From contig NC_081136.1 of the NCBI RefSeq assembly GCF_958295425.1, positions 25,789,436-25,853,435 on the forward strand: DNA of 64,000 bases, given 5' to 3'. The notes beneath the pieces are model-generated. The model searched no databases. It was not told the DNA's origin and worked only from the letters and a program-made list of their open reading frames with translations. Shown here piece after piece: positions 37,938-48,816 of the stretch. Numbering within the stretch: the first letter of the stretch is position 1; each line of letters starts with the position of its first letter. Both the position numbers and the translations under genes were made by a program. The DNA comes from Solea solea. Taxonomy: Eukaryota; Chordata; Actinopteri; Pleuronectiformes; Soleidae.

Positions 37938-37971
<34 letters not shown>

Positions 37972-38026
37972 GCGTTAAATTATTTAATTTAATCGCCAAA
38001 ATTAGCGCGCTAACGTTGACATCACT
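37880..38026 (-). mobile_element. Inverted partial hAT copy, related to 1827-2352
   Basis: Read on the minus strand it begins GATGTCAACGTTAGCGCGC, continues with CGATTAAATT and AACGCATTAAA, and then reaches TTTGTTTACTTCCGGTGGCG. The copy at 1827-2352 has GCTGTCAAAGTCAACGCG, CGATTAAAAC and TTTGTTTACTTCTGGTGACC in the same order, so these are the same end of one family. The other end is not recognisable. A 29-base homopolymer interrupts the copy. On the + strand the shared block gives CCGGAAGTAAACAAACAA (37910-37927), which contains ETS-like and forkhead-like motifs. Confidence 0.55.
37940..37968 (+). repeat. Poly(T) run, 29 bases
   Basis: The longest homopolymer in the window. It sits inside the inverted hAT copy, between CTGCAG and AATGCGTTAAATT, where the family normally has only a short A/T run, so it is probably a slippage expansion. 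Confidence 0.93.
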
Positions 38027-38995
38027 GTATATCTGTGGGGGCAGACTTATTATCATCTTTTAACAAGTTTAACTTCACATTAACTGCAATATGAAGTGGT
38101 ATTGTGTATTGCAGCTAGAACTTTACAATACTTTATAGTAGCCTAAGAGTGTGTAGGCGGTGACTCTCAGTCTAAGTATCAACACCTGTGATGGGCAGAT
38201 GTACTTAGCTTGCTAGTTCATGTTAGCTATGTGAGTGAGCCATGTTTTCTGTTGTTATTACTTTGTTACTTATAGTCCCGATACGACTGAGGTGTGCCTT
38301 TTTGCCTGTTTTTAAAGACCAACAAAGTGGTGAGTATTTGTTTCTCGTCTGCTTGACGTGAGTTTCTGACATGTGGCTAGCATGTTAAGCTAACTGTTAA
38401 TGGCAGACATTTGTGTGTGTAACAGCACAAAGCTAGCAACACACATCTGTTTTAAGTCGTTTTTTCTTTTCAACATATTCAGTTTAATGCCAACACTTTT
38501 AGTGGCATGAGTATATGGATGTCATTAAATTAGCCTCTAATGTAATGTTTCAATAAATGTGTTTAAATATTATTTCAGCTGCAAGCTAGTTCATTCAAAT
38601 GAAATGTTATATTTTACAAAAAAAGTGAAATGCTGTTCAACAAGCAAACACATTTATAATTGTCCATTATATTAAAACATGTCCTATTGAATTGAAACAA
38701 TTTATTTACTACTATTAAAACCACACGCACACCCTTGTACATTTACGTCAAATAGGAAAAAGCACAGCTGCAATTAATGACATTAATGATGAAAAAATGT
38801 CACAGAGATGCTTTGGTTGCCAGGTACTGACATTAAACAGTCATGACTTACTAACTCACGACGGTAGAACGCAACCACTGACAATGTTATTAGAAACACC
38901 TGTGCTTTTTCTATTCTACCGTGTCAAAATATCTGCTCAAAAATTAATAACAAGCATTAGAAAGATCTTTTTCCTCCTAAAATATTGAATTCTTG
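38027..38995 (+). other. Probable first intron, part 3
   Basis: Unique sequence with several GCTAGC/GTTAGC-like motifs at 38200-38440. A donor-like GTGAGTATTTG follows ACAAAGTG at about 38331, and an acceptor-like TTGTTACTTATAG ends at 38274. Together they could frame a tiny exon of about 57 bases, but no reading-frame evidence supports it. Near 38888, ATTAGAAACACCTGTGC may be a transposon scrap. Confidence 0.3.
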
Positions 38996-39070
38996 TGCCT
39001 CACGGTGTTACAGTGACTGGCATTGTTGCCTCTGCATTGTTGTGGAGTTTGGATGTGCTCCCTGTGTGCG
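38996..39070 (+). mobile_element. Internal fragment of an L2-tail/SINE repeat
   Basis: TGCCTCACGGTGTTACAGTG, TGGCATTGTTGCCTCTGC and GTGGAGTTTGGATGTGCTCC, then CTGTGTGCG, follow the order CACGGTGGTGTAGTGG - GCACTGTCGCCTC - TGTGGAGTTTGCATGTTCTCC of the teleost repeat whose downstream part is seen at 13689-13954. The end is lost. Confidence 0.5.
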
Positions 39071-40514
39071 CAACGGAATTAATGAATATTGCATTTCTGT
39101 TTAAAATTTTAAACTTAAAGTTTTTTTTCGTTTTTCTTCCATGCCACCATTACTCATTTTGGTCACTTTTCTTAAGTAGTTGGCCAATGCATTTGTATTA
39201 GTAAAAAACTGGTGAGTTTTGCTTGAGTTGTAGACTGTCCATCAACCTTGTGATACCTTGACAACTGTATTTCATGTGTTTATATCACAGTGTAGCTATT
39301 GCCTTATTATATACTGGCAGGATAAGGTTTTGATAGGAAATGTTAGCGCTGGCTATTAAAAAAAATGATACATTATAAGATTTCTGTTGTCTATTTTTTC
39401 TATTCTACGATACAAGATGTATAGTGCTGCAGCCATGTCATATTATTTTGTTCTCCTTCAAAGTCCTTGCTTCCTTGCTCAAGGTGTTATGTACCTGCTG
39501 TTGCTTTCAGGCAAAGTGAATGTAGCGTAATCTCTGACACTAGTGGCCTATATAGGAGGCCAGCTTGTCACCCTGTGACAGGGAGTGTCAGCTATCCTTT
39601 TATGCAGCAACCAAAAGAACATGCCACGTTAGATGCCATTGTTTCTTTTGCAATATTCAAGAAGAAAATAAATTACCAAATTAGCTATCATGCAGTATGC
39701 ATTAGTTTGGAAAGTCCCTGATATAATTCCACTGCTGAGGGAAATGGGAAAGTCTAGGGGCAACACAGCTGTGCTTTTAGCAAATTCAGTATTTCTGGAA
39801 TACAGTGGTAATCCCTATGCCAAAATAATTAAATTCAGTGGCTGAATATTTCTCATCACTTATTGCTGCAAATATTCCCCATACTTTGCTTGTTGTTTGA
39901 GGCTACTATATAATGGAACAGCATCCCCATGGTACTTGAGAGGAGAGCTTTTCACAGCTTACTGCTAGAAGCTATGACTGAGTTTTTCGTGGAAAATTTC
40001 ACTGGGCTCCATCACACGCTTCATGATGTCCCCTAAGAACCAATTCGGAGTTGGCAACACTTGACATGATTGCCCTAAAGTAACTGACAGGGTTGCAGGT
40101 TTACATGGCACAATGGAGCCAGGCTAGTCATGGCAAAGAAATGTATTAAGCTCAGGTTAGTGCTTAAAGAGGGGGAAAGGTGAACAAAGGTCAGGTTCCC
40201 TAATGGCCTACTGGTGGTCTGTTTTCTGTGTCTCACAGCACATTTGTCTTGAGGGATTATTGGAGCATTTGAATGGCCAACTCAGTTGCTGAGTTGTGCA
40301 GAGAGTTATTGATTTTAGTGATGGTGCAATTGTATTTCTGTGTGTGGAAATTTCTGTGCATTTGCAATAGAGTACAGTGATTCTGTCATTGTCAAGTATG
40401 TGTACTCGCAATTCCAGTATTACTATATCCATTATCCAGCAATTTTTAATACCACATACCTACTCATGCCATTATTTTTAATTCTAATTCTAATCCTTTT
40501 GAATATTAAGCTCC
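39071..40514 (+). other. Probable first intron, part 4
   Basis: No exon or clear repeat seen. Several short frames have no domain signal. Confidence 0.35.
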
Positions 40515-40538
40515 TTTTTTTTTTTTTTTTTTTTTTTT
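40515..40538 (+). repeat. Poly(T) run, 24 bases
   Basis: An uninterrupted T-run. It precedes a possible LINE 3' tail at 40640-40700, but there is no A-rich 3' end nearby, so a link is uncertain. Confidence 0.9.
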
Positions 40539-40639
40539 AAATGTAATAGAACTAATTGGGAGTGGGTGTTTGTTATATGGATAGGTGTCTTGTGAGTTAT
40601 TTATTGTATGTTTCATGTGTGTTGTATTGTATGTTCAAT

Positions 40640-40700
40640 GTATGATCCCTGAAAAATGAGATGATTCATCTCAAGGGGCTGTCTAATAATTTAAAATTGT
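40640..40700 (+). mobile_element. Possible LINE 3' tail fragment with hairpin
   Basis: GATCCCTGAAAAATGAGATG then ATTCATCTCAAGGGGCTG recalls the GATGAGATTCTCATCTCAAGGGG tail of a frequent fish LINE. GAGATGATTCATCTC (40658-40672) is a perfect hairpin apart from the central base. Only about 60 bases can be compared. Confidence 0.35.
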
Positions 40701-41722
40701 TGTTATATTTTGCACAGATTAAAGTATGAAGTATTTTTATACAATGGGCATCATAGCTGTTTTGTGCACTTTTAGTTTAAGTCTAATCTTTTTAAGACAA
40801 ATGTTTGAAAGGTATTTATTATTTGCATTTTGATTGTCTAATCAGCCACTGGAATCATTTTTGGAATTCCTTATACTGTTTGGGCCGTACCACTCACATC
40901 CCTGTTTTTTTTCCCTGCAAAGCCTGTCAGCAGATTTTCTGACATACCAGCCATATAGCTTACAGTCAGTAACTAAGAAGAGTCACTGGTAGAAGTTGAC
41001 AATTTTTCAAGGATAATGATGTAGCTTACTTGTTTAAAATGGTAAATAATTGAATAAATTGCTTATTAAAGTGAAATTAATTCACTCCACAACAAAAACC
41101 ATTAGTGTAAAGATGAGCTTTTAAGCCTTGTAGTAACACAGTAAATCATTTCCCCACACTGCCTGTCTAGGATTAGAGTTATGAGGCTCCACATTTTAGG
41201 TATAGAACACTCACTGGCAGGTTTGAGGTTCCAATCACAAATCATGCTCTAATGCAAGGCAGGCACTGTGTTATGCATAATGTTAAAAGTTTGACCCCTT
41301 GTACAGTCCACAAAGGGCCCAGCTACTGATCCTGTGGTTATCTTTTCATGTGTGGACCCTTCCTAGGTCACACGTTTACTCAACCTCAACATGATTCACT
41401 TCTTCCCCTTCAGTGTTTTGGTGGAAAAACATTTGGACAAAAAAACAAAAATCCCAGAGCAGAATCAACAGCTTGTTCTGTAGTAGAGGCTTCTCTGTCT
41501 TTCTCCTTCTTTGAGCGCCATGGCAACATTCACTTTGATATGTAGATACCCTCATCATTTGTACAGTGCAGCACCAAGGGGAATGTTTACTTTTTGGAGA
41601 GGCATAGAGATTTGCATTAATTGCAAGAGCAAAAAAATGCTACTCTCTCTCTTTTTTCTTTAGCTTTTTGTCTGTTTGAATCACATGTTTTCTCTCTGTC
41701 TCTTTCTTTCTCCTGTCCTCAG
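40701..41722 (+). other. 3' end of first intron with splice acceptor
   Basis: No exon within. The last 80 bases form a long pyrimidine tract (41641-41720, rich in CTCTCT and TTTCTTTC), ending TCCTGTCCTCAG at 41722, a strong acceptor. A possible branch site is GAATCAC near 41680. Confidence 0.55.
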
Positions 41723-41784
41723 ATATCGGGGAAGACTTTGTGTTGGAACTACAAAAAGCAATCTGAAGAAGAAGTTGCAGTCCT

Positions 41785-41829
41785 ATGAGAAAACTACACG
41801 ACCTGCAGGCTGAACATCCTCATCACTGA
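41785..41829 (+). promoter_or_regulatory. Upstream ORF 1 in the leader, 14 codons
   Basis: ATG at 41785 opens a frame encoding MRKLHDLQAEHPHH and closes at TGA. The bases before the ATG (GTCC-T) are a weak start context. Confidence 0.45.
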
Positions 41830-41851
41830 TCTCTCTACTCCAGTCGTCACC

Positions 41852-41869
41852 ATGATGCTCTGTTGGTAG
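41852..41869 (+). promoter_or_regulatory. Upstream ORF 2 in the leader, 5 codons
   Basis: CGTCACCATGATG is a strong start context (A at -3). The frame is only MMLCW before TAG. Such a minimal uORF could allow reinitiation at 42103. Confidence 0.5.
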
Positions 41870-41970
41870 CCTTTTGCTACCGATTTGGCTTTTGGCCTAT
41901 TCAACAAATACTTTGTACCTCTGATAACATTCAACATATTTTACTCAAAACATACAAACCACCACCTGCC

Positions 41971-42033
41971 ATGGATTGCCTGTGTCCGGGTGAAGGCGTG
42001 AGCCGGACACAGGGCCCTGTCGGCAAACTGTAG
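41971..42033 (+). promoter_or_regulatory. Upstream ORF 3 in the leader, 20 codons
   Basis: ATG at 41971 (context CTGCCATGG, G at +4) opens 20 codons beginning MDCLCPGEGVS and closes at TAG, 69 bases before the main start. Its spacing would permit some reinitiation downstream. Confidence 0.5.
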
Positions 42034-42102
42034 CCACCTGGATTCCCTTTCAGCGTTATTCCCGTGAATTTATTCTGGAGTTATTCTTTATTTGGACCAG
42101 GG

Positions 42103-42171
42103 ATGGATGTACCGGAAGGTAGCAAGCATGGCAAGAAGTCAACAAGTCAAAAGCTGGAGGACCAGAAGAAG
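42103..42171 (+). CDS. First coding exon of an unidentified gene
   Basis: Twenty-three codons from ATG at 42103 end exactly at a donor (CAGAAGAAG/GTAGGG) in phase 0. The start context CAGGGATGG has purine at -3 and G at +4. The peptide begins MDVPEGSKHGKKSTSQKLED and is rich in Lys, Ser and acidic residues. It has no hydrophobic stretch, so there is no signal peptide or membrane anchor, and the protein is probably cytosolic or nuclear at its N-terminus. A second ATG overlaps at 42107 in another frame (open to the exon end, Arg-rich), but it has the weaker context and less natural composition. Upstream are the untranslated part of this exon and a non-coding exon at 27479-27614; downstream is an intron of at least 21.8 kb. 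Long 5' introns and a multi-uORF leader suit a large regulated gene, for example neural or developmental, but I do not recognise the family and give no name. Confidence 0.6.
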
Positions 42172-42932
42172 GTAGGGAAAACTGCTGTTTTTTTTCCTCT
42201 TCTGCTTCAACATGCTCTTCTTTGATCTTCTCCTGTAATGTGCTGTTTATGCATGTTGCTGCTTCAGAGAAAAGTGGATTGGCTTTTGCTGTTTTTCACT
42301 TGTATGTACTAGTGGAAGCCAAAGGATGAAAGTTTGTTTGTTTTTGTCGGCTGGCTTGTTGTTCTTTTTACAAAAAAAACTAGAATATGTTAGTACAATT
42401 GCTGCTGTTGTATGAATTCCCAGTGGCTGCTTTGCTCCATATCTCCTAATAGCTATTTATAAAGACGATCGGGGGGGAAGTTTTAGCTCCTTCTCAGTGC
42501 CTCCAGTCTTTCATCTCTGCCTATGTGACATGACAGTGCAGGGCATGCCCCCCACCCCCTCCTGAAATCACATATTTACTCTCCGTTTGAGATGCTTTTT
42601 ATGTTGAGTCCTTGGTGTTTTTTTAGTAATATGATATGCAACCTCTCATTCAGTAGAAGGCAGAGGTGCTTTAGATACAGTAACTGTGAGCAAGTTCCCA
42701 ACTCAACGCAGCTCTGAGCGTTTTGTGGACACTAGGAGTGGCATGTCTGTCTGATTGCTAAAAGCGTCTAAATTGTAAAGTCATGTGACAAAATATTCAG
42801 AATCAATATGAAAATTGCCTTTCTTGTGAGTAAACTCTGGTATAATGAAACTCAGGACTAGAGTTGGCACTTGAAGGAATAACAACCACAACAACTCATT
42901 GAGAGAGTCACTATACTTACCTGCATTTACTG

Positions 42933-42948
42933 ACACACACACACACAC
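42933..42948 (+). repeat. Short (AC)n microsatellite
   Basis: Eight AC units in a row. Confidence 0.85.
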
Positions 42949-45900
42949 TCTTCTGTGTCTCTCCGTGTTTTACGTTGACCTGATTCCTTTAATGAAGTGC
43001 TTTTGATACACGTAATGATTGTCCAGGCGAAACCCAGGGAACGTCTGAGTGCAGTGAACAGGCAATAATACATCAGGTCTGACATTTGTAGCACTATTAG
43101 GATCTCTCATAAAAAGATGATTGTACTTTACTCTTTTTTTCCCCTTCCTTTTAGGCCCGAGTGCCATCTGGGGGGGCTCTTTTTTTACTCTTTAAATCCA
43201 CAGTCATATTGCTGATTGTGCTGCCAGGAAACATTGTATACCTTATTCAGAGAATGCACAGGAAGAAGGGCTATATGCAGTAGGTGTAAAAATCAAAAAT
43301 ATCCATGTGATCACTAAAATCAAAGAGTTGGGCTCACCCTTCATTCATTATCTGTGTTTATTCTCTTATTTCTAATCACTTGTACAATTCTAAGCTTTGT
43401 GGATTTGGAACATACTGTACATGGGAGCTGACTTCTCGGTAAAGGAACCACCCTTTGAAGTTGAAATTTAGCAATGAGTCACATGAAATATTTATCTGGT
43501 GAGGGAATTGATTTGGTGCACTTTGGGCACTGTTTTGGTCGGGAAGATCTGGCATGCAAAAGATAAGCTTTCTATATCTCCCTTCCCTGTCTCTCTCACT
43601 TGACCTTCGTATAGGAGACAGACATTTTTAAAGAATAAGCACCTGGAAGACTTTTAATTGTCCTATTATATGATATGTCTGAGCTTTTAATGTTTCTGAG
43701 CTTTTAACAGTGTTTTTGTGCGTGTGCTTGCATGTGTTTGTTGTAATTACTTGATGTGATTGGGTTATTTAACATCCCCAAAGTGTCATTATAATTCCAC
43801 TTTGTCACCTCGTTCAAAAGGGTCTGACCATTAGTCGCCAGTAGATCAGTACAAGTGTAAAAACATGATTTATAAAGACATTTACCAGCTTGGTTTTTAT
43901 AGATATGATTGGGTACTGGGAGAAAGGAGCGAAATATGTGTCCTACTCTACCATTACAGACTATTGAAAGTAATGTAAGTGGTGTGTCTCTGCTATAACT
44001 ATACATTGCAGATGTAAGAGTCAGTCTTCTCACTCTTGGCAGGGAATGGAAAATTCCCACAGTGTCTAAGTGCTCCTCTGAGGAGCCTTTTTGCATTTAT
44101 AATAGATTTCCTTTAGTTAGATTTTTCATTCCTATAGTTGACCAACTTGGCAATGACTGTGCCAATGTGAGCATACATTTTTAGTACAAATGAACTTCCA
44201 AAGAAAAAACAGTTAGCAAATGGAAAGGCACCCCTCCTTCTATCACCGTGACAATATTTTCTTCCTTCGCCCTCCTCCTCATTTTCCTCTTTTTCTCCCA
44301 CACCTGTTTCTCTTTTCCTCCCCCTCTTACTCACAGCCCTTTTCTCAGATAGATGGTGCCCTCCTGACTCAAACGGAAAAATTTGCACACAGTGATTGGT
44401 TGTGTTTGGTCAGACAGGGGCAGCAGCTGTGTTGCTAAGGCTTCTCCGGGAAGTATTCTCATCGCCCAGTCACCTGTGAGCATTCGTCACATGCTGGGAA
44501 ATATTTAATTGAGATAATCTCAAGCATTTCAACCAATAGATCCCTCCGAGGGTGTTGTTTTGCATATGCCCCCATTGGCAGTAATGTATGATGGATTGTT
44601 TTAAAACTCCGGGGGGGCTGGTTGGTGAAAGAGGAGTGAATAATTTAATGCCATTGATTCGTATTGTGGGGATTTGATACATACCACTGTATCACTGTGC
44701 TGATGTCAGAGCGGAGGATGCAATGGGAAAAGTATGTAGCACTCTGATTTTAGTCTTTAAGTCTAAAATCATTTCTAGGTTAGACTTTTAGACCCTAATT
44801 AGGGCTGGGAGGGAAATCTGTATTAGAATGTATACCAGGGGATATGTATATGTATACCCATATATTTTGAGGTTGTATTGTTGGTGTGTTGCAGGTTTCT
44901 TTCACACTCATCCACTTTATCTTTTTGTCAAAATTCCAGTTTGTGTCTTCATGGTTAACACAATTGTTTCACTAACATTGAACATGGTTCACGCACACAT
45001 TTTTCCGTCTGACAGTGGTTCTGGTCTCAGTCATAAAATATATGCTTGCCTCTTGTGCTGCAAATGCAGAATATATGTATAAATTAATTGAAAAACTGGC
45101 TTGATCATATTCATTTCACATGCTCTGTTGAGTATACAGTATGTTTAGAAACTTCTCAAATGTCTGAGGTTCTTATTAAAAATGTGTGGTACATGAAAAA
45201 ATTAATTGTAGTATGGATATTGTTTATAAGTAAACATTAAAGCAGGATTTGTTAAAGAACAAAACACAATAAACATGACATATTACTGTTTAGTGCATCA
45301 CACTTAATTTAAACAGCTGGTCAAATTTTATGCCGAGCCATAGTAAATTCTTGGAGAACATGTTTGTAAAGGGAAGGAAAAAAAAAAGGAAGATGAAAAA
45401 GTTCACAAACTTGTATAGAGTAGCTTCATGTAGAATGAGGTGCAAACTGTAATCTGTGGCTGCAGGAGGAGCATGTAAAAGAGGAGCTGAAGTATCATTG
45501 AGAATAAAAATAGCCAGTCAGGAGAGAAGGAAATGGAAGAAATAATGCTAGAGACTGCTACATGTGAAAGTAGTTGGTGTGTGGTAGACAACCTTGATTA
45601 CAGGGCATGACCTGACTCATTCTCATGATATCATCCTTAAATTGACCTAAGGAAATGGAAGGAAGCATTGCTCTAATATGCATATGGGAATATACAGTAT
45701 GGACAATATATTGGCAGAGTCATGAAAGCCTTCAATATCCATCACCTCACAATCAATGATTTTATTTCAAGAGCAAAATCAAATACTTCTCAATGAGTGA
45801 AATAGAAGTTAAATCACTGTCTTGCTTTTTGGAAGACCTAAGATAGATCTTCTCTTGTCTGTCATCAATCAAATGTGTCTGAGTCTTTTTGCTGGCTTTA

Positions 45901-46252
45901 TGACCTTTAGTCATTTTGTTTGGGTTCCTTTTCTGTTGGTTAGCCAGGTCTGCGTTGTGGGCTTTGATCAATATGAAACTTATTTGCCCACGTTCAAAGT
46001 TGTCTGTGTTGTACTGAACCTCAAAGCCTTGCTGAAAGTACTTAAAACCTTTAGACTCTTAGATAAAATCTTGATGTGTGAATCACCCCACCATGTTTTA
46101 CATAGATAATGGTCACCACCAGGGATCCTTGTTAGATTGACTCCTCTTCATACAAATCTTTCTACACGGCAGCATTATAGGGTTAGGGTTATGGTGAAAT
46201 TGTGGTGACATTTTTAAAGACCTCACCAACCCAGCCGTCAAATACATATACA

Positions 46253-46269
46253 AACACACACACACACAC
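46253..46269 (+). repeat. Short (AC)n microsatellite
   Basis: About eight AC units, preceded by ACATATACAA. Confidence 0.85.
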
Positions 46270-47064
46270 TGGATTTTAAGATGGTACATCAGCAGCTCAT
46301 TCCACAAGAAATTAGTGGGTTGAGACCACTGAATAAAGTAGAAGGGAAAACATGTCAAAACAGGACATCGTCACAAGCATGGCATTCACAGAAATAAGCC
46401 TCAGAGGCAAAGTGATGAGAGCGGTGATGTCCTGGTCAGATAGAGAGTTAGGGAGAGAAGGATAAAAAAAAAGTGAGAAGGGAGAGAGAGGGATATGCCG
46501 AAGGGATTTAGAAAAAGAACAAAATGACACCAACTAAAGACTGTGAGAAACACGGGGGAATGAAATTGGCAAGAGTGAAAAAAAAAAACTGTGTTGGGAG
46601 AGTGCGCAAGAGTCCAGGCAGAAAGAGAGGAATAAACCCTGTGACATGAAGGAAACGGCAAACCGCTCCATATCTGCACCCTACACCACTACAGCTAAGC
46701 TAGAACTGACACAGCACTGTGCACCATTCTCTGGGTGAGACTACCTTGATACAGAATCACAGCAAGGAAACCACACAAACACATTTATGTAAAAATCATA
46801 TTCATTTCTCAGCTGTAGAGGGACTTTATTCAGGTTTCGTTAAAATCTTCCATTATTCCTTGTTTACCTGAATTTCTTCTCCCAGTGGAAGAGGCAATTG
46901 CGAGGTACCCCAGCCAGATCACTTACACACCTCAAGCCAAGTAGTGATCAGTGGTAATCGCTAAAATCCTTGGGTACCATTAAAAGTGTGCTGTTTGCGG
47001 CATGCTCACCTTCTAGATGATATTGAGACCCCTGTTGCCTCAAGTTTCCACATTGGTTTTACAG

Positions 47065-47185
47065 GCACAGAGATCAAGCTGCATTAATCTGTTAGAACCC
47101 GGTTTTAAATCACAGCTTTCAGACATGGTTACAGTCAGATGGGGAAATCAGATGGATTGCCTTTACCTCCATGCAGCATGTTCAA
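47065..47185 (+). CDS. Weak candidate second coding exon
   Basis: The left edge follows TTGGTTTTACAG, a plausible acceptor with T/C-rich sequence before it (GTTGCCTCAAGTTTCC). The right edge is TTCAA/GTGAGTG, a donor with the right intron bases but a poor last exon base. The frame entering in phase 0, as the 42171 donor requires, is open across all 121 bases. It encodes a stretch starting AQRSSCINLLEPGFKSQLSD. The peptide shows no motif I know, and the same frame stays open well beyond both edges, so openness is weak evidence. This is a hypothesis only. Confidence 0.13.
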
Positions 47186-48685
47186 GTGAGTGCATGCCTA
47201 TGTCTGCCATAAAGCACCGCAGAAATCCTTTTTACGTGATGGGAGGTCTTTTGCAGCCCTGTATGCTGAAATATCACCCCGTCGTAAAAGGAGACAAGGC
47301 CACAAACAGGGTGCAAGGTGTTCAAATGGAATCCCATTATCCCTGCTTGAGAAGCAACATCCTATGAATAAGGGATCTACTTTGTAACCAATAGTATACG
47401 CTATAAAAATGGTAATTACGTTGTGATTTGAGACCTTTGCTGTGTCTCTGTCTGTGGTCGAAGTGCAAAAATGAAACTATAAAGCAACATTGGCCATTTC
47501 AATTTGAAACAATTAATCTGGGGGAACCCCCCCCTCAATCTTTGAAAGTAAAATGGACAATTTGGTTTATACTTTTATGCAAAACATATCTTGAAAATAC
47601 TCCTGGTAAATCTGTATGCAGGAAGTGAATTGTTACAGTGGCAGTATCTCAGCTACAAAAAGAAAACTTTGCCATAAAGGTGAAGTTTTTTGTTTTGAGG
47701 TGTTTCTGCAGTGTCTCTATTTTGTTCTACTGTCTAATAATTTGATTTGTATGGCATCCGCATTGCTCTAAACCTATGCACATGAGTGAGTTTTGAATTC
47801 ATGTTGATGGTAGATGTTTTCATGCATTATGCATGTTCACCTCACAGCATGTAATGTTGTACCCCTTGAGTGTGGAGTTGTAAGTCAAGTCAAGAAGCAA
47901 GCTGTCAGCAGTAACAATGTCGGTGCGAGTGTACCTACATGCATGTGTGTCTGGATGGCATCCAAATGGATTTGCACTGATCTAGTATAACTGTGAAGTT
48001 AAACCTGACACACTTGAAAGCAGGTGAGATACCTGGCACTAACATGGTGCTCTGCATCAACATTCCGACTGCATTTCCTCCCCTGCACCTTTAAAGGCAG
48101 ATAACAGGATTATCACAACAGCTGGACTCCTAAGAGGGGCCAGCTTCCTGGGGGGAAGTTGAGAGACACGCGCACTGGGTCATGACTGATGCAGACTTGT
48201 AACAACCACAAAGAGGACAGGGGGTCAGTGTTGCATTTATTCCACTGGTGTCATGTTTGTTATATCCTCTGTATGTACAATTAAGCAGCAAAAGATCCAG
48301 CAAGGAAGTTATCCCAGCTCATGGAATGAGGCATCTAACAGAGTTTTATTTTGCACTCCACTGAGCTTTTGGCTCGTTCTCCTATCTATAAATAAATACT
48401 CAATTATTCTAAATAGCCACTTGTTCTGTGCTAAACGTATAGTGAGAAAAAGAGCATTTAATGAATCACAAATCACACTTAATTAAAATAAATGTACAAA
48501 AACTGTTTGATATAGGAATATAAAAATGCTCTTGGGCCATCTCCAGAACCCTTGCATTTGACTAAACTCTAAAATTGTCTGTAGATGGAAGGTAGGAAAT
48601 AGAGTGTGACCCAGTCAGAGGAAATATGCAATCTGACTAGGTCAGGTTCAGACCTATAGGGCCTTCTAGTGAGTTTTATTAAATG

Positions 48686-48816
48686 TCTGGCAAACTGTCT
48701 AGGGTGAACCCTGCCTATCGCCCTATGTCAGCTGAGATTGGCACAGCCCCCCACGGCCCTCATGTGGAGGATAAAGCGGTGGAAAATAGATGGATGGATG
48801 GATGGATGGATGGATA
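48686..48816 (+). mobile_element. L2-type LINE 3' tail with (ATGG)n end
   Basis: CTGGCAAACTGTCTAGGGTG, CCTGCCTATCGCCCTATG, TCAGCTGAGATTGGCACAGC and CCTCATGTGGAGGATAAAGC, then a tandem GGAT tail at about 48791-48815. The order is the same as at 13841-13954. The tail of about six GGAT units is the 3' terminal microsatellite such elements carry. It is a 5'-truncated insertion on the + strand. Confidence 0.78.

Larger units (their letters stand above)
41723..42102 (+). other. 5' untranslated part of first coding exon
   Basis: It begins right after the strong acceptor at 41722 and runs 380 bases to the start codon at 42103. It contains three complete upstream reading frames (14, 5 and 20 codons), all closed before 42103. 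A long leader with several uORFs and at least one upstream non-coding exon usually means translational control, often seen in tightly regulated genes. Translation of the first 100 bases gives open stretches of 21-29 codons in two frames, but both meet stops, so I prefer the untranslated reading. Confidence 0.6.
42172..48685 (+). other. Probable second intron, part 1
   Basis: No confident exon. It holds a G-run at 42471, CA tracts at 42933 and 46253, a pyrimidine-rich patch at 44255-44340 and a purine-rich patch at 46430-46540. A weak in-phase exon candidate at 47065-47185 is listed separately. AGGGCTGGG at about 44804 may be a scrap of a hAT end. Confidence 0.4.

Noticed and set aside
38275..38331. 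Possible 57-base exon between TTGTTACTTATAG and GTGAGTATTTG
   Set aside because: The acceptor is weak and there is no coding or leader evidence; noted only in the intron entry.
45683..45720. ATACAGTATGGACAATATATTGG as a miniature transposon end
   Set aside because: It resembles a fish repeat start only over about 20 bases and no partner end is visible.
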